A stretch of DNA of 64,000 nucleotides from Symsagittifera roscoffensis (GCF_963678635.1 NC_087064.1:40026530-40090529), one strand, 5' to 3'; positions 52,311-63,009 are shown, numbered from the stretch's first letter. Made by a program: numbers and translations. The notes: a model not told the origin generated them from the sequence alone.

Positions 52311-54171
52311 TAAGGGGGTTGGTTTTTGCATAATGAGGAAACAAACATATGAATCAAAGCTGGAATCCTTGTTGCAATCTGCTCAGTTTGTGAAAAAAGA
52401 TGCAACCACTGATGAGGTGATACTGAAAATTGAGAAAGAACTTAACAAAGAGTTACTAGCCATGAACAAAAGAGACGAGAGAAGTGATCAGTTATATTCT
52501 AAGATACGATCAACAGGGGGGCAACCCGCCCGTTTGTACGGTTTAGCTAAGGTACACAAGGATGAGACACCCCTACGACCTGTACTATCACTTCCCGGCA
52601 GCTCGTATGAGAATCTTAACAAAATGCTTGCGAAGTTTTTTGACAACATCGATGGAGCAAATATAGAAACCAATACTAAAGAGGCTAGAGAAAAAATAAA
52701 AAACATTGCTCTAGATCCGGATGAAACCATAATATCTCTTGATGTGAAAAGTTTGTACACCAACGTTCCCCTGAAGGAGGCAATTGAAATTGCTTTACAG
52801 AAGCTGTACAGCCAGGAGTCTCCTCCTGAAATTCAAAGAGCAACCATGAAAAGGCTTTTGAATATGGCGGTCAGCAAAGTATATTTCAAGTGTAATGATT
52901 CATGGTATGTACAAATTGATGGTTTAGCAATGGGAGCGTCCCTCGCTGTAATTCTGGCAAACTTATGGCTGAAAGAATACGAATTTGCTCTACGACAACA
53001 AATACCGGTGGGAACGGGGGTACAGCAAATTAATGACAAAAACGGCTTGTGCCCATGTTGCAGCAGGAAAGTCACATATAGATCAAAGGGGGTTGAATGC
53101 GAGAGTTGCCGAAACTGGTATCATCTAAAATGCGGAAAAATATCCGATGACGTATACGCATCAATAACCGAGATAGTCTGGTACTGTGAAAGCTGCTGCC
53201 GAGCTAAGAACAAGGAGAAGGATACTCCCCAGGTGAAATTGTTCCTCAGGTATGTGGATGACATTGTTAGAACAGTCAGAGGGGAGCCGAGTCGTCTTCT
53301 CGATGCCGCCAATTCTCTTCATCCAAATTTGCAGTTCACTCTAGAGAAAACTAATTCAGAGGGGAATTTGCCGTTCCTGGATTTGAACATAAATATATCG
53401 CAGGATAGGCGTGTAACTTGCAGTTGGTATCAAAAACCAACAGATACAGGGACTATACTGAAATATAGAAGCTGCGCCCCAACTCAGTATAAGCGTAGTG
53501 TTATCCAAGGCACTGTACACAGGGTTTTTAGGAGTACATCTAGCTGGGAGCAATTTGATAAGGCTATGGAAACTAATAGGGCGCAATGGCTGACAAATCA
53601 GTACCCTGAAAATTGGTCCGCGAAGGTGGCTTCAGACGCCTTGTGCAAGATCATCGAGGGTAAAGGCAAGCCCCTGGATAGTGACAGGGGTTTGTCAGTT
53701 CAATCACCAAAGGATGAAAAGCCCCCAATGCTGATGGTGCAATATAGAGGTAACCAGAGCCAATATTTTGCTAACAGGTTACGAAAATTAACGAACGTTC
53801 AAGTGGTTTTCACCACAAGAAAACTACAATCATGTTTACCATCACTGAAGTCAGCATTTTCTAATGACCTCAAGTCAAGAGTGGTTTATAAACTGTCATG
53901 TAGTGGATGCACTTCCACCTATGTCGGACAAACTGTTCGACATTTGACCACTAGAATTGAGGAACATAGGAAAGCAGACTCACCGGTAGGCCTCCACCTT
54001 CAGCAATGCCAACTTGAGGGAAATAGCGCAGATCTTAGTTGGGAAATTATAGATAGGTCAAACAACCAAACAAAATTGCTAACACTAGAGGCAATACATA
54101 TCAGGAAAGAGAAACCGGGCTTGAACACGCGCGATGAGTTTAGGAGCAGGGAGTTAACACTGAAAATTTAG
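52216..54171 (+). CDS. Penelope reverse transcriptase with inserted PHD finger and GIY-YIG endonuclease
   Basis: 651 codons, the first ~30 overlapping the upstream frame. RT motifs: ARLYGLAKVHKDETPLRPVL, motif A SLDVKSLYTNVPLKEAI (~175), motif B DGLAMGASLAVILANLWL (~235-255) and catalytic FLRYVDDIVRT (YVDD at 346-349). Between motifs B and C lies a C4HC3 PHD finger (residues 279-327): CPCC, CESC, NWYHLKC, WYCESC. C-terminal GIY-YIG endonuclease: VVYKLSCSGC, STYVGQTVRHLTTRIEEH and the Glu-bearing LEAIHIRKEKPGLN. The protein would nick DNA and prime reverse transcription; the finger might direct it to histone marks (inference). All catalytic residues appear present. Confidence 0.86.
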   Translation: MQKTYGKPQETKPLKKRGNISKINGLLAVPFDKGVGFCIMRKQTYESKLESLLQSAQFVKKDATTDEVILKIEKELNKELLAMNKRDERSDQLYSKIRSTGGQPARLYGLAKVHKDETPLRPVLSLPGSSYENLNKMLAKFFDNIDGANIETNTKEAREKIKNIALDPDETIISLDVKSLYTNVPLKEAIEIALQKLYSQESPPEIQRATMKRLLNMAVSKVYFKCNDSWYVQIDGLAMGASLAVILANLWLKEYEFALRQQIPVGTGVQQINDKNGLCPCCSRKVTYRSKGVECESCRNWYHLKCGKISDDVYASITEIVWYCESCCRAKNKEKDTPQVKLFLRYVDDIVRTVRGEPSRLLDAANSLHPNLQFTLEKTNSEGNLPFLDLNINISQDRRVTCSWYQKPTDTGTILKYRSCAPTQYKRSVIQGTVHRVFRSTSSWEQFDKAMETNRAQWLTNQYPENWSAKVASDALCKIIEGKGKPLDSDRGLSVQSPKDEKPPMLMVQYRGNQSQYFANRLRKLTNVQVVFTTRKLQSCLPSLKSAFSNDLKSRVVYKLSCSGCTSTYVGQTVRHLTTRIEEHRKADSPVGLHLQQCQLEGNSADLSWEIIDRSNNQTKLLTLEAIHIRKEKPGLNTRDEFRSRELTLKI

Positions 54172-54342
54172 TCCCAAAATAGTTTTGGTTTTTTATTTAA
54201 AACGTACATGTCTAAATCGAAATTATGACTCAGAAACTTCCAGACAAATTAATTTTAAAATGTTTAATTAATTTTAGAGGTTAAAAGTATTTTAATCTTA
54301 ATAGTAATTTAGAGGTCAACTGTGATTGGCTAATTTTTTATC

Positions 54343-54454
54343 TGTATTTTCCCTTCGAGAGTTTTAAGAGGAGTGTACACTTAAATTTGTAAACATGTAT
54401 TGGATGTATTATCCGATATAAACAAAAGTTTTGTTGTTGTTGTTGTTGTTGTTG
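54343..54454 (+). mobile_element. LINE 3' tail with (TTG)8
   Basis: Continuation of the CR1/Jockey-like LINE after the Penelope insertion, ending in a TTG microsatellite (54,431-54,454). Short tandem-repeat tails are typical of CR1/L2-type LINE 3' ends. Linking the two halves is inference from position and orientation. Confidence 0.55.
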
Positions 54455-56745
54455 ACTATTGTCGCGAATAGAACAAGACGGACAGATTTTTGTGAGAACG
54501 CAGCAATAGTAACGACTGAAATAACAATAGAAGCCGTCCGAATTGTAACTGTATAATCGTTACCGAAGACTTCCCGAGAAACAGGAACGGTATTGGGACA
54601 ATTTCACCAGCCTTCCGGAAGGACGATAACCGCTCTTCGTCCTGATTCCAGAATCCGGAAGGGTCTGTGGAAGGAGACTGTAATACTCTATTTTTATAAA
54701 CTTTTAGCTTCCTAGAATGTCCTGAATTGAATTAATAACATCTAAATTCGTTTCCAGATAATGAGAAGCTAGGAGCTGAGGGAAAGGGTTGATCGATCTC
54801 CGATGGGAATGATGATTTTTATCTACTGAATAAAAACAAAAGTGATATTATAAATAATTAGTAGCCCTGTTTTTAGGAGTGACCTCGTAGTCTGGGGATA
54901 CTGAGACCCAACCATGAACTCACAATTTTTGCATCTAACTAAATTAATCTGAGCGTTCTGACTGAATTCTAAAACAGTAACGATGTTGTCGACCCGATGT
55001 TAAAAAGACCATTCAAAGACCTGGCTTTGGCAGAGACGGTTAAAAGCATGTAGAGCTGTGTTTAGACGCTAGCCTGTCGTTTTACAACCTAGCTTTTTTT
55101 TCCGTCGATATGTACTTACGGGCGAATGTTTTATGTTTTTATGGCTTTCATGGTTATTTTTTTTAGCATCATGGCCGGCAGAACCGTTAACAAGCACTCC
55201 GCTCTGAGCATGTACTCTGAGCATGCTCTATAGAACGCCCTTAGCACAGACCAAAAACACTTAAAATGGGATTCCAGACGAGATGCGATTCGACCCTACC
55301 GTTTTTTGTTGTTAGATGTATTGTAGTTATAGGCATTTATATCAATCAAGATTGTTACGATCAAAGTTGTGGCCCGTTTTTGGTGCTTGTACTGTAGAGT
55401 TGTTTGAGTATTTAAGCAAGTTGATGCCAATTTGCGCTCAATCCGGAAGGGTGTCGGGATTAGAGCAGAAGACTGATCCGGCAAGCAGTGCAAGGAGCAG
55501 CAGGAAGGGTCTCAAGGACAATATCAATCGGTGGTTGGGTATCGTTAGCAAGTTTTGTATCCTTTTTCGTACAGAATTCAAGATATCAATCAGTGGGGCG
55601 CTCGACAAGGACTGCAAAGAAAGTGACCCTCAACCAAGTTGCGAATTTCCGAGTTAAGCACTTTACTTCGGATAATGAACAAACCCGAAGGGGTATAATA
55701 TTCTTAGTATTACTATCTATACTACCTATCTTTATACTCTTATATCGTTTTCCAGTGGAAAACATAGTAAGCATACCGGTTTTTTGGGTCAAAATAGTGA
55801 TACTTTGATCAACACACAAATCGCGATTTTTGAGATATCGATATTTTTTGAAACGAAAAAAGCGTTAAATTAGTGAGTTACATCGTAACTGCATTAGTAT
55901 AAGAAGTGGAACTGGTTAATTTCCTTTTCGATTTTTTGGAACTAATTGGGTACTGAAAACCAAATTTTCGTGATTTTTGAAAAAACGAAACGCTACAAAA
56001 TCCGATTTTTTTTGCAACTTTTGCGTTAGGGCAACAAGATTTGTTGTGTGGACAACTGTCACTAGTGAATCGACAGGATTTTAAACCCGTTTGCCAATAA
56101 CTTTCCGGGCCTCAGTGAAATCGAACTTAACGTGTTTGATTTCGTGGATTCGTCAACCCGAAAGGGTTCAAATAGCATTGTTTTTGGCAAACTTTTTCAG
56201 CTGGAACATTTTATACCGGGTTTTTTTCTTTGAATTAGAAGAGTATAGGCCTTCTGAGCTCGGATCAATTCACTTTCAGGTCAATAAAACAAGAATTGCG
56301 AGAAAAGTTAGGCGGAACCTATAAGAAAGAAAATTTTTGGACTTTGAAGAAAAGACATTTTGGTTAATAACTTTGAATTACTGGACAGAACCAGTTGATC
56401 TTGGTACCATTAGATCAGAAATTGGATGAGCTTACTCTTAAAGCCTTTGTTTCTTGAGAAAAATAAGCGGAAAAAAATTTTGAGATTATTTTAAGCATAA
56501 TTACCAATTTTTGAAGGTCGACCCTTCACGTTTTCCAAAAATTTTTCGGAAAACCCTTATTATCCTACCAAAGGGTAGTAACGATTGAATAAGACAATTT
56601 TACGCTGCTCTCGACAAAAAGGTAGGGCTAAGAAACCCAGAAAACGATAGTCGAGTCAGAACTAGGCTAGTTATAAGACCCATCACAGTTAAGGAGAATT
56701 GTCAAATCAGCAAATCAAGACTCGGAGACCGTATCAGGAGGGGTA
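54455..56745. other. AT-rich region, no gene recognised
   Basis: Contains CTTCCGGAAGG and similar GGAAGGGT text (54,600-54,670), possibly an outlier of the 25-bp repeat. Overlapping open frames at 55,316-55,808 lack any domain and are probably chance. Confidence 0.35.
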
Positions 56746-56749
56746 TCGG

Positions 56750-57050
56750 TTGTGATTTTAAACGCCCCGGAAAACCAGGAGGGGTCCCGATTCGGAGGTG
56801 TCCTGATTTTGCCAATCAGGAAGGGACCTAATTTTGCCAATCCGGAAGGGTCTCAATTTTGCCAATCCGTAAGGGTCCCATTTCGGAAGGGTCCTATTTT
56901 TGCCAATCCGGAAGGGTCTTAATTTTGTCAATCTGGAAGAGTCCCATTTTTGCCAATCCGGAAGGGTCCTAATTTTGCCAATCAGGAAGGGTCCTGTTTT
57001 TGCCAATCCGGAAGGGTCCTAGTTTTCGTTAATCTGAAGGGGTACCAGAA
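56750..57050 (+). repeat. 25-bp minisatellite
   Basis: About ten degenerate copies of CGGAAGGGTCCTAATTTTGC followed by CAATC. Units vary at the CTAAT/CTATTT/TCAAT positions, and one unit is shortened near 56,880. Confidence 0.85.
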
Positions 57051-57429
57051 ATATCAATTGTTATATATGTATTGTGAGGATCGTGAGGATCCTAAAGCGT
57101 ACGGAGACGAAAGTGATATGCATAGTGAAGAGTATTAGCATACTAGGAATCAGGCTAGAAACCAGTGACTCTTTAAGTAAAACTTGAAAGACCATAGTAA
57201 AACACAATAGGTCTAAATCCAGAGATTCGCGACTCTAGTTCTAACTGAAAACAGAGTTAGACACTGATTTGTGTGGATTAAAATCCAAATTATGAATTTT
57301 TTTTGGGAAAATTGAATTATTGAATTGCGACTGACTAAGTGCAATACACATACATTTTTTGGAAATATTTTTTACCTTTTTTCATTTTTGGTTTGAAATC
57401 CTCCTTTTTTAGATATATTGTTATCATCA

Positions 57430-57641
57430 GTCTGTGCTAGCTTCATATCCTATAACCAATAATTAATTGTTGTGATTAATTTGTACACATGCTGTACTGT
57501 GATAACCTATTAGGATTCGTGTTCACTATATAAGTGAAACTTTTGGGATATATTGTGTTGTGTTATTATTATCAGTAGTCAGACAATAAAAACCGAGCAA
57601 ACGAATTGAATGTATAAACGGTAAAAAGTGGTAAATCGAAA
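57430..57641 (+). promoter_or_regulatory. possible LTR end or leader of Gypsy element 2
   Basis: CACTATATAAGTGAAAC (near 57,524) gives a TATA-like box, followed by AACCGAGCAAACGAATTGAA and the gag start. No second copy of this segment was found in the window, so an LTR is not proven. Confidence 0.35.
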
Positions 57642-58852
57642 ATGAGTCGAGACAAGTTGAGGATACCTAAACAAAGTAATAGCTCTAGGAAATTTATACC
57701 AAAGAAACAAAGAAAATCAATGATAGACCCGTTTTTGGAAAGGATCGCACGGACCCAGACCACCAAAATGGAGAATGTTTCAGGCGGAATGGTGGAAACC
57801 AGGAGTCAAAATTACTCCGAAGGCCAAAAGGCAACGTTAGAAGTAGAGATCCATCCGGACCATGCCCTGGTTGAGAATCGGGGGACGTGGAACGGAAGAG
57901 TATGGGAACAGAAGGTTGGCCAGTGAATCTACTCCGGTAGAACAAGGCCAAGATTTTGCCACTTCCACCCGGACTCTAGATCGAGAGGAGATGTCGGAAC
58001 TGTCCTACATCTCGACTGAAAATATAGCAACAAAGAGGTCACCCACTGACAATAACATGATGCATGGGGTGACCGAGAAAACGGCAACGTCCTCCTTGTT
58101 TTCAGAGCGATTAAAGAACACTCTGGGAAACTTCTTCCGATTCACTATGGGAACAGGTACAGGTGATGAAGTAGAAACCCAGGAAGAGGAGGAGGACGGT
58201 GACGAACAAGATGACTTCGGATCTCAATTAAGCCTCAACAGTTCGACTCATGAAAGCGGAGCACCCAACAACAAGGAGACGGATACTTCGGACCGATTTG
58301 GTGTGGTCAGGACAATAAACAAGACCATAGATGGATCACACCAACGGAACCAGAAGCTGATTATGAAGAATCATCGAGACCTAGAGGTAAGACTCGAGTT
58401 TCGACTAGCACTAAACTGCCTGGAACCAATAGGGTAACACCACCACTAGTGACGCCATTCGTGGACGGAGGGGCGTCAATCGACGATGCCTTGACCAGCA
58501 TAGTCGATAGTATAGGAAAACAGAACGAGCAGATGACAAGAAGTCAGCAGAAGTGAAAAACGCTTGAAGAAGAGGAAACTTGTTGCGAATGACGAGGGAA
58601 GCTGAGCAAAGGGAGACACGATTGAGAGATGATATGGAAAAGTTACGAAGTCAGCAAAAGCAGACTCCTGGGACTTTCGACTTAAGAATAGACGCGATGA
58701 TGGAGAGGCGCACTCAGGCTATCATGGATAGGTTGGATGGGCTCCTAGGAAACAGGAGTGGATCGAGGAATAGGGAAGCAAACTCAGGAGAACCTGACAG
58801 GGAGACGACAGTGAACTTCAAAGAACAACCTAACAGAAGAAGGACACATTGA
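57642..58852 (+). pseudogene. Gypsy 2 gag N-terminal region
   Basis: Three frames. 57,642-57,926 is basic (SRKFIPKKQRKSMIDPFLER). 57,862-58,437 has ERLKNTLGNFFRFTMGTGTG and an acidic run VETQEEEEDGDEQDDFGSQL. 58,580-58,852 is helical (EAEQRETRLRDDMEKLRSQQ). A stop near 58,437 and frame changes disrupt it. These disordered and helical regions precede the capsid domain. Confidence 0.45.
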
Positions 58853-59158
58853 TCCACGAGAGGTAGGGGCATTTCATCCAGGTATGCCAAAAGGGATAAT
58901 GGGCCGAGGGGCTCAAATATCAGAGAAGGTTCTACTGACAACAGATCGACCTCAAACAAAAGACCGACGCAAGACGCAACTGCGACTGGGAGATGTGATT
59001 CCACAAACTGGAGTAATGCGAATCAAGGAAGAAATCGTCCCAGCGTCTCGAACAAGAGGAAAAATCCGGAACTTCTATCGGAGGGCAATGACACTCAAGC
59101 GGGGCATTCAAGAGATGCACTGGCAAAGACTACAGCGTTTGAACCTCTGAACCGGTCC
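58853..59158 (+). other. broken linker within Gypsy 2 gag
   Basis: No long frame in register with gag. Arg/Asn-rich coding remnants. Confidence 0.3.
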
Positions 59159-59641
59159 TTGGAAACTTTCCTGACGGGGTTATCTAGGACCAGTGGACGC
59201 AGCGAGAGGTCCAGAAGGGTATTTGAGAAACCACAATGCTATAAAGACGAATCTGACGGCTGTATAGATACCTGGATAGAAGTCATAAAACTGCATTTTG
59301 AGGAGGAAGACTTGACAGAAAGACAAAAATGCAGTGCGCTCACCAGCAACCTGGAAGGCACAGCCCTAAATTGCTTGATGGCCATAAAGCAATACCAGCG
59401 GGACACAGCTGAGAAAATCTTTGAAATCTTGTTGAATCGTTTTGGCTCAGGAGTACAAGGACACCAAGCAATGATGCGCTACGAGAAACGGAGGCAAAGT
59501 CGAAGACGAAACGATAGACAAGTTTTTAGATAATCTGGAGATGCTTAGAAGGCGTAGTCAACCAGGTGAGTCAAATAGCAGGATGAACCTAGCAGTAGCC
59601 TTAAAACTCGTCGATAGTGTAAAAAACGATGAGCTTCGAAC
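59159..59641 (+). pseudogene. Gypsy 2 gag capsid core
   Basis: The main frame (to 59,533) reads FEKPQCYKDESDGCIDTWIE, CSALTSNLEGTALNCLMAIK and LLNRFGSGVQGHQAMMRYEK, matching block for block the copy at 24,841-25,200. A frameshift at ~59,500 moves the rest (FLDNLEMLRRRSQPGE, LVDSVKNDELRT) to another frame. It is then interrupted at ~59,641 by an inverted fragment. This is the particle-forming capsid domain of a Ty3/Gypsy element, now inactive. Confidence 0.7.
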
Positions 59642-59818
59642 TCCATTTTCATGAGTCGAACTGTTGAGGCTTAGTTGAGATCCGAAGTCATCTTGTTCGT
59701 CATCGTCCTCCTCCTCTTCCTGGGTTTCTACTTCATCACCTGTACCTGCTCCCATAGTGAATCGGAAGAAGTTTCCCAAAGTGTTCTTCACTCGCTCTGA
59801 AAACGAGGAGGACGTTGG
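59642..59818 (-). repeat. inverted copy of the gag acidic region
   Basis: On the minus strand it reads SFSERVKNTLGNFFRFTMGA, then the acidic VETQEEEEDDDEQDDFGSQL, matching plus-strand 58,085-58,260 with few changes. The two arms are about 1.4 kb apart. Confidence 0.85.
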
Positions 59819-60291
59819 TGACAAAGGAGATAGAACAAAAAGTCAAGCTCGAACTAGAAAATGAGAAAACTAAGGAGAAGCTAAACGCCTTTGAAGCATC
59901 GGAGGTGGAAGAAACAAAATCACCAAGCAGTTTGAGCATGAAACTGAATGTGATCTCCGGACAGACGTTCGGAATGGTGTCACAAGGAAGCAAAATACAG
60001 TCAATAATCTCAGTGGCGGGACGTCAGGTGATCAGGAACCTAGGTGAACCTTCAGAATTATTTTTGATGCATTTTGATACACATGCGGATTATCTGAGGC
60101 ATGTGGAGCCACGCACTGAGTCAAGGGCTGTGCGAGCGATGTTAACAACGGGTGGCCCTCGAATGAAGAAAATTCACGGACGCTACGTGAAAGTCTATGG
60201 ACCATACCAAGTGATGTTGAACGTAGACGGGATCAGTATCTTTACTAGGACCTACTTCACAACAGACAGTGACCAAGTAGGGCAGATCTGA
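59815..60291 (+). pseudogene. Gypsy 2 pre-protease / first protease-like segment
   Basis: 158 codons: a charged helical part (KVKLELENEKTKEKLNAFEA), then ESRAVRAMLTTGGPRMKKIH, where T-T-G sits at the place of D-T-G, GRYVKVYGPYQVMLNVDGIS and a TGA at 60,289. I infer a first aspartic-protease-like segment lacking its catalytic Asp. This assignment is weaker than the next one. Confidence 0.42.
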
Positions 60292-60397
60292 TTGGGTCAA
60301 GAAGAACTTAAAGTCCGTAGAATCGGCCATGACGCCATGATGGAGCAAGATGCAGTACACATAGGATACGAAGCAGATGTGACTGCACATCTGCTAG

Positions 60398-60798
60398 ACA
60401 CCAATTGAAAGAAAGTAGGAGTAACAGGACTTCTTGATACAGGAGTGGTGCTTAGTGTTATGCCAGTGAAGACTTGGGAAAGAATGGGCTTTCCGTCGAA
60501 CCTGAGATTGGCAGCAGCTAACCGCGGAGCGATCTACGTAGCCGGAAGAACACCAATAACAGTCCTTCACATGGGAGGACGGGACCTTTGGATGTGTTTC
60601 CTGGAATTAGAGAATCTGGACGACTCAGACCAATTCATCTTGGGCCGCGAATTCGTCGGGAATTTTGATGTGTTGATCGACCTGAACAATGGACTAATAA
60701 GAATTAGGAAACCGGACAGGCAGTTTGTTAAACGACCGGTGAACAGAATAATAACTGATGAGAATAAGGTGCACATTTTTTTAGACAGAAAAGTATAA
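60398..60798 (+). pseudogene. Gypsy 2 retropepsin-like protease
   Basis: GVTGLLDTGVVLSVMPVKTW carries the D-T-G active site (60,436-60,444). DLWMCFLELENLDDSDQFIL and GREFVGNFDVLIDLNNGLIR give the ILGR..F.. flap and dimer strand typical of retroviral-type aspartic proteases, which cut the polyprotein. TGA (60,289) and TGA (60,406) separate it from the preceding segment, and it ends at a TAA (60,796). Most of the domain is in one frame, so it looks only recently broken. Confidence 0.65.
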
Positions 60799-60990
60799 CT
60801 ACAGCCGTGACAGGCAGGTGTAGAGATTTTAAGGATGAGCAATTTAAACTCATTAAGTGATATTAAACAGGTTTGCTTGGTACCCAACCCAAACAGTCAA
60901 AGTTCAGTAATTTTCAGTCAAAGCTCAGTAATTCTCAGACCGGAGCTTTTCAGTAACACGAAAGGGACTGTATGTGAGTTATTACGCTAG

Positions 60991-61223
60991 CAAAACTATA
61001 TACGTCGGACAAAAACGCTTGCTAGGAATAAAGGGTTCTTTCTACTTTCTATCTTAGAAAGTAAATCTAAAATTCGCTGAGAAATATTTTATTAGAAAAG
61101 AAGTTAGTATGAATTTACAGCAAGTTGCCTTTTGACTCAATATCTATTTTAACGGTGAGATTAGAGATATTTTTACTGAGAGTAGATATTATTTTAGAGA
61201 TTGGTTGGGGGTGGCTGAGGAGA
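60991..61223. other. spacer between Gypsy 2 and the LTR-like repeats
   Basis: AT-rich; a junction between two elements. Nothing else recognised. Confidence 0.3.
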
Positions 61224-61525
61224 GTGGTGTTGGTGTTAGAAGAGATATTGTTGGGAATGAATTCCCGTAGTTTTGAGCTTCTATTTATACTCAGATGGGA
61301 AATCGTACCACTTTTCGTATCAAATGAGATGTAACTCCCTAACTTCGTACTCTCTATTCGTATATTCGTATTTTACGAGAAGAGTTTTTCGTATGCTCGT
61401 ATTTTACGAGAGGAATCGTTAATATTCGCATTGAATGAGAATAGTCGTTTCATTTCTCAATGCTTAAAACGTTATACGAATTATTCCAATAGCATTTCCT
61501 TTCCTTTTGCAAGGGAATAAAAACA
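61224..61525 (-). repeat. LTR-like direct repeat, copy 1
   Basis: 302 bp, from GTGGTGTTGGTGTTAGAAGA to GCAAGGGAATAAAAACA. Repeated at 62,508-62,809 (offset 1,284) with one difference seen (AACTCCCTAAC versus AACTTCCTAAC). On the minus strand it begins TG and can end CA, as LTRs do. It has CTATTTATACTC and ATTCGTATTTTACGAGA repeats. Confidence 0.7.
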
Positions 61526-61748
61526 CGGGTGTATTCGTTTTTCCAAAAGTTTGAGAGATGAGATAGTCCAAATAGATTGTTTGGGAAGAGCCTAGTGGGC
61601 TATATGAGTCCGTGAAAAGAAATTTTTTAGCATTTAGAAAGGACCTGGATACTTTTTGCAGTATTCCTTTCATCTCTGAATTATCGGAAAACATATTCCA
61701 GAATTTTTGCATTTGAGCATAAGTGTAGATTGAAGCGCCTTGGTTCAA
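61464..61748 (-). pseudogene. unrecognised 94-codon frame next to the LTR-like repeat
   Basis: MNQGASIYTYAQMQKFWNMF, FLNAKKFLFTDSYSPLGSSQ. Its last ~20 codons lie within the LTR-like repeat. It has no counterpart after the second repeat. No family recognised. Confidence 0.3.
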
Positions 61749-61899
61749 TAGTTTGTTGGTGTTACAGGTAGCAGATGTTTTTGAACAACTGATACTTTGA
61801 GTCAGGCTTGAATGAATATAAACACATCAGTTACATTTATAAATCAAAATAGAGTTTACACAACCAATAGATTTAACTATAAAATTAAATACATCAAAA

Positions 61900-62112
61900 T
61901 TATTTGTTTCTCAAAAGTTTGAAGGTTAGTTTTTTTCCTTGAACATTCTTTTTCCGAAGTCTCCTTTTCTTCTTGAAGTATGTGAAGTCTTGAAGTATGT
62001 GAAGTGAGTGTCCATATGCGTAATAAGGGGAGGACTGGTTCATACAAAAGGGTTTTTTTTGTTTTTTTTTGTTTTTTATAAAAGTCAATATTGTTGAGAA
62101 AGGCAAAATCAA
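61900..62112 (-). pseudogene. basic 70-codon frame (copy 1)
   Basis: FCMNQSSPYYAYGHSLHILQ, YFKKKRRLRKKNVQGKKLTF. Very basic C-terminus and unknown function. Preserved in copy 2, with K to I in the VQGIKLTF variant, which suggests either real coding or recent duplication. Confidence 0.35.
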
Positions 62113-62173
62113 TAGCTATACTACATAGCTATATAAAGCGAAAAAATAAATGTTTAAATGAAAGGATAAATTT

Positions 62174-62356
62174 TTACAATTTTCCTTCCAACCGGGCTAT
62201 AAGTTGGTGATTTTTTGTTTTCAAATTGTGGATTTGCTTTTTCAGCTCCCGGATTTGATGCATTTCATGTATATGACTGCGCTGAATTTGCTCAGTATAG
62301 TCATCTAACTGGGGGGTTTGTAATTGTGCCGTCAGATATTTTGCTGGGACATACAT
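62174..62356 (-). pseudogene. coiled-coil 60-codon frame (copy 1)
   Basis: YVPAKYLTAQLQTPQLDDYT, then heptad-like HEMHQIRELKKQIHNLKTKN. The ATG is changed in copy 2 (ACATACATT versus ACATAAATT on the plus strand). Confidence 0.35.
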
Positions 62357-62507
62357 TTATTGATATTCAAGAAGGGAATTAGTTATGGAGTACCTTTTTT
62401 TAAATAGGGTGATAGGCTTCTAATTTAAAACGGTTGATTAATGGATTCAAAGCATAATTGAGATCCATATCGAAACCGGGATTGCTGTTAGAATTAACCG
62501 TATCCCG

Positions 62508-62809
62508 GTGGTGTTGGTGTTAGAAGAGATATTGTTGGGAATGAATTCCCGTAGTTTTGAGCTTCTATTTATACTCAGATGGGAAATCGTACCACTTTTC
62601 GTATCAAATGAGATGTAACTTCCTAACTTCGTACTCTCTATTCGTATATTCGTATTTTACGAGAAGAGTTTTTCGTATGCTCGTATTTTACGAGAGGAAT
62701 CGTTAATATTCGCATTGAATGAGAATAGTCGTTTCATTTCTCAATGCTTAAAACGTTATACGAATTATTCCAATAGCATTTCCTTTCCTTTTGCAAGGGA
62801 ATAAAAACA
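62508..62809 (-). repeat. LTR-like direct repeat, copy 2
   Basis: See copy 1. It is followed to the right by a ~200-bp segment (62,810-63,010; TTTTGTGGTGGCGGCAGCGT) unlike the one after copy 1. Confidence 0.7.
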
Positions 62810-63009
62810 TATTTCTTTTGTGGTGGCGGCAGCGTCACATTTTGTGAACGCAATAAAATAATTCATGTTTCTGTTTTTATTTGAAATCAGAACATATCCA
62901 TCCTCCTATTTGGAGAGGAAAAAAACTGAAACTTTCATTTTTATTACTTTCACTTGAATAGTGGGGTAATTGTTGATCGATCGAAGATTTTTCTTTCAAT
63001 CTCATAAAG

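Larger units (their letters stand above)
50395..54342 (+). mobile_element. Penelope-like element with endonuclease, 3,948 bp
   Basis: 144-bp inverted repeats bound the insertion (50,395-50,538; 54,199-54,342). They begin GATAAAAAATTAGCCAATCA and differ by few bases. Inside are ORF1, an N-terminal RT-associated frame and a fused RT/GIY-YIG frame. Penelope elements often end in inverted or rearranged LTR-like repeats. I could not define a target duplication. Confidence 0.82.
57642..60990 (+). mobile_element. Ty3/Gypsy element 2, truncated and rearranged
   Basis: Gag N-terminal region, gag core, an inverted internal fragment, protease region and a short stretch of the following polyprotein (about 60,820-60,990). 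RT, RNase H and integrase are absent. It ends where the LTR-like repeats of the next element begin to appear. Its gag is the best-preserved relative of Gypsy element 1. Confidence 0.72.
61745..62507 (-). mobile_element. interior segment of LTR-like element, copy 1
   Basis: About 760 bp duplicated at 63,010-63,775 with few changes. The minus-strand frames are a helical N-SNPGFDMDLNYALNPLINR piece (62,400-62,490), 62,356-62,174 and 62,112-61,900. I recognise no retroelement enzyme, so this may be a non-autonomous element or the terminal part of a larger one. Confidence 0.55.

Noticed and set aside
55316-55808. Two overlapping frames of 113 and 106 codons
   Set aside because: Mutually overlapping, no domain, no repeat copy for comparison; likely chance.
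56750-57050. Regular short repeats that might suggest a CRISPR array (also 9.2-9.6 and 14.1-14.6 kb)
   Set aside because: Units are contiguous, degenerate and without unique spacers; these are eukaryotic minisatellites.
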